DNA from: Desulfobulbus sp.
GTDB lineage: Bacteria > Desulfobacterota > Desulfobulbia > Desulfobulbales > Desulfobulbaceae
Reading direction: 5' to 3'
DNA length: 8,224 bases
Assembly (NCBI GenBank): GCA_030602145.1
Contig: JAUWAH010000083.1
Span: 1 to 8,224 of the forward strand
Position numbers and translations under genes: made by a program. Within the stretch, counting starts at the first letter, position 1; every line of letters begins with the position of its first letter. Below, piece after piece: positions 7,367 through 8,224 of this stretch. The notes beneath the pieces were generated by a model. It was given only the letters and a program-made list of their open reading frames with translations, was not told the DNA's origin and made no database searches.

Positions 7367-7465
7367 GCCCTTTTCACACTCAGGGGCCACCGTCGCAGAT
7401 GAGTGCTCCGGCCGTCTTTGCCTGCCATCCGGGCCGAACCCTGCCGATTGACTGCGCGCCCCCCC

Positions 7466-7481
7466 GGAACTCACGGGTTCC
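7466..7481. repeat. Short inverted repeat in the rpmB/cdaA interval
   Basis: GGAAC (7466-7470) and GTTCC (7477-7481) form a perfect 5 bp stem around a 6-base spacer, next to a run of seven C. It lies about 50 bp upstream of the cdaA -10, where an operator could sit, but a repeat of this size can occur by chance. Confidence 0.2.
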
Positions 7482-7529
7482 ACCCATTGCACAGCAACAA
7501 GATATTTTCTTCGCCCGTCGGTTGGTTTT

Positions 7530-7538
7530 TGCTATAAT
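7530..7538 (+). promoter_or_regulatory. Extended -10 promoter for cdaA
   Basis: TGCTATAAT is a perfect TATAAT (7533-7538) preceded by the TGn extension. There is no good -35 at 16-18 bp (TTCGCC is the 17 bp candidate), which fits an extended -10 promoter. The predicted start of transcription is about 7545, giving a leader of some 53 nt before ATG 7598. Confidence 0.6.
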
Positions 7539-7597
7539 CGTTCTTACAATCAACACCGAACCGACACACCCACCCGCAACCATCAGGAAACCGCCGC

Positions 7598-8224
7598 ATG
7601 GGGCAAACCTTGGCTTTGGCATACGAATTTCTCTCCTGGCGGGCACTGCTCGACATCCTGCTGATTGCCTCGGGCCTCTTTTTTCTCTATCGAACCCTGC
7701 TTCGTCTCGGCACCTGGAAGATCATGGCCGGCATCCTGATGGCGCTGGTGGTGTTCATCCTCGCCAACGCCCTCAGCCTCAAGGGCATCGAATGGATCTA
7801 TCATAACGTCAGCAATGTGGCCGTCCTTGGCTTGATCATCATTTTTCAGCCGGAACTGCGTAAAATCCTCGAAAAAGCCGTACTGGTCCCATCCCACCGT
7901 GTCAAGGATCGGGACATCGGCCTTCATTTCCTGATCGGCGAGGCTCTGCATAAACTGGCGCAGGAACATTGCGGCGCCCTGATTGTTTTCCCCGGCAAGG
8001 AACCGCTCGCCGACAAGACCTCAGGAGGCTTCCAGCTCAACGCCATCCCCAGCCTGCCGCTGATCTTCAGTCTGTTCGATCCCAACTCCCCCGGTCATGA
8101 CGGCGCGGTGATCATTGAAGGCGGCAAACTGTGCCAGTTCGGCGTTCGATTGCCCATGTCCCAATCCACCCGACTTTCCGACGATTACGGCACCCGCCAC
8201 CACGCCGCCATGGGACTGGCCGAG
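7598..8224 (+). CDS. cdaA: Membrane diadenylate cyclase CdaA (DacA), C-terminus off the window
   Basis: CdaA makes the second messenger c-di-AMP from two ATP at the inner membrane. The 209 visible residues have three N-terminal membrane helices (about 17-34, 41-59 and 71-84), followed by FQPELRKILE (83-92) and a cytoplasmic DAC (DisA_N) domain. The first catalytic motif is D168-G169-A170 in GHDGAVII. The second is GTRHHAAMG, with R200-H201-H202 where the family norm is RHR. A fourth family feature, SxxTRLSDDYGTRH-like sequence before the motif, is also present. The family is about 270 residues, so roughly 60 are missing. ATG 7598 has AGGAAA at 7585-7590. The usual downstream genes, cdaR (YbbR domain) and glmM, would lie beyond the right edge. 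Expression is probably from the extended -10 at 7530-7538. Confidence 0.93.
   Translation, partial: MGQTLALAYEFLSWRALLDILLIASGLFFLYRTLLRLGTWKIMAGILMALVVFILANALSLKGIEWIYHNVSNVAVLGLIIIFQPELRKILEKAVLVPSHRVKDRDIGLHFLIGEALHKLAQEHCGALIVFPGKEPLADKTSGGFQLNAIPSLPLIFSLFDPNSPGHDGAVIIEGGKLCQFGVRLPMSQSTRLSDDYGTRHHAAMGLAE

Larger units (their letters stand above)
7297..7597. other. Divergent control region between rpmB and cdaA
   Basis: I see no credible gene in these 301 bases on either strand. Open frames that cross it carry no recognisable protein features or ribosome binding site. It contains the rpmB promoter and leader on the minus side, the cdaA extended -10 and leader on the plus side, and a middle stretch (about 7370-7525) whose only visible structure is a small inverted repeat and a run of seven C. 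No tRNA, riboswitch or known small RNA fold is evident by eye. Confidence 0.6.

Noticed and set aside
7399..7806. Plus-strand open frame overlapping the cdaA promoter and 5' end
   Set aside because: It reads through the promoter and overlaps cdaA in a different frame; cdaA has the recognisable membrane helices and DAC motifs.

Overview
The window looks like part of a GC-rich bacterial chromosome, not a mobile region. High GC content, strong GC bias at third codon positions, AGGAG-type ribosome binding sites and the gene set (RtcB, a PqqL-like M16 protease, zinc-type ribosomal protein L28, CdaA) fit a Gram-negative organism. A sulfate-reducing Desulfobacterota lineage such as the Desulfobulbales is my guess. 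That assignment is an inference from general resemblance; no marker here proves it. I see no transposase, integrase, phage gene, CRISPR array, tRNA or rRNA.

Layout. Bases 1-840 (minus) hold the first 280 codons of rtcB, an RNA ligase cut by the left edge. A divergent gap of about 110 bp separates it from a plus-strand pair: a Gate/nucleoside-recognition membrane protein (951-1919) and, 59 bp further on, a tandem universal stress protein (1979-2902). Converging on this pair, with 7 bp between the stop codons, is a large minus-strand gene for an exported M16 zinc metalloprotease (2910-5810). A 75 bp divergent gap leads to a plus-strand short-chain dehydrogenase-like protein (5886-6707) whose active site is degenerate. 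It converges on an acidic 85-residue protein of unknown function (6745-7002, minus), which lies downstream of rpmB (7102-7296, minus). A 301 bp divergent control region then leads to cdaA (7598 to the right edge, plus), which encodes the membrane diadenylate cyclase.

How the genes relate. Most are housekeeping or envelope genes arranged as small divergent and convergent units; they do not form one pathway. The clearest functional pairing is the Gate membrane protein with the ATP-binding tandem Usp, which suggests a transporter or channel with a nucleotide-sensing partner. The rpmB/cdaA interval has the best promoter signals in the window: a -35/-10 pair facing rpmB and an extended -10 facing cdaA.

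I found no convincing previously undescribed system. The items most worth checking are the SDR-like protein that lacks the catalytic Lys and Asn, the Gate/Usp pair, the RHH variant of the RHR motif in CdaA, and the acidic small protein next to rpmB.
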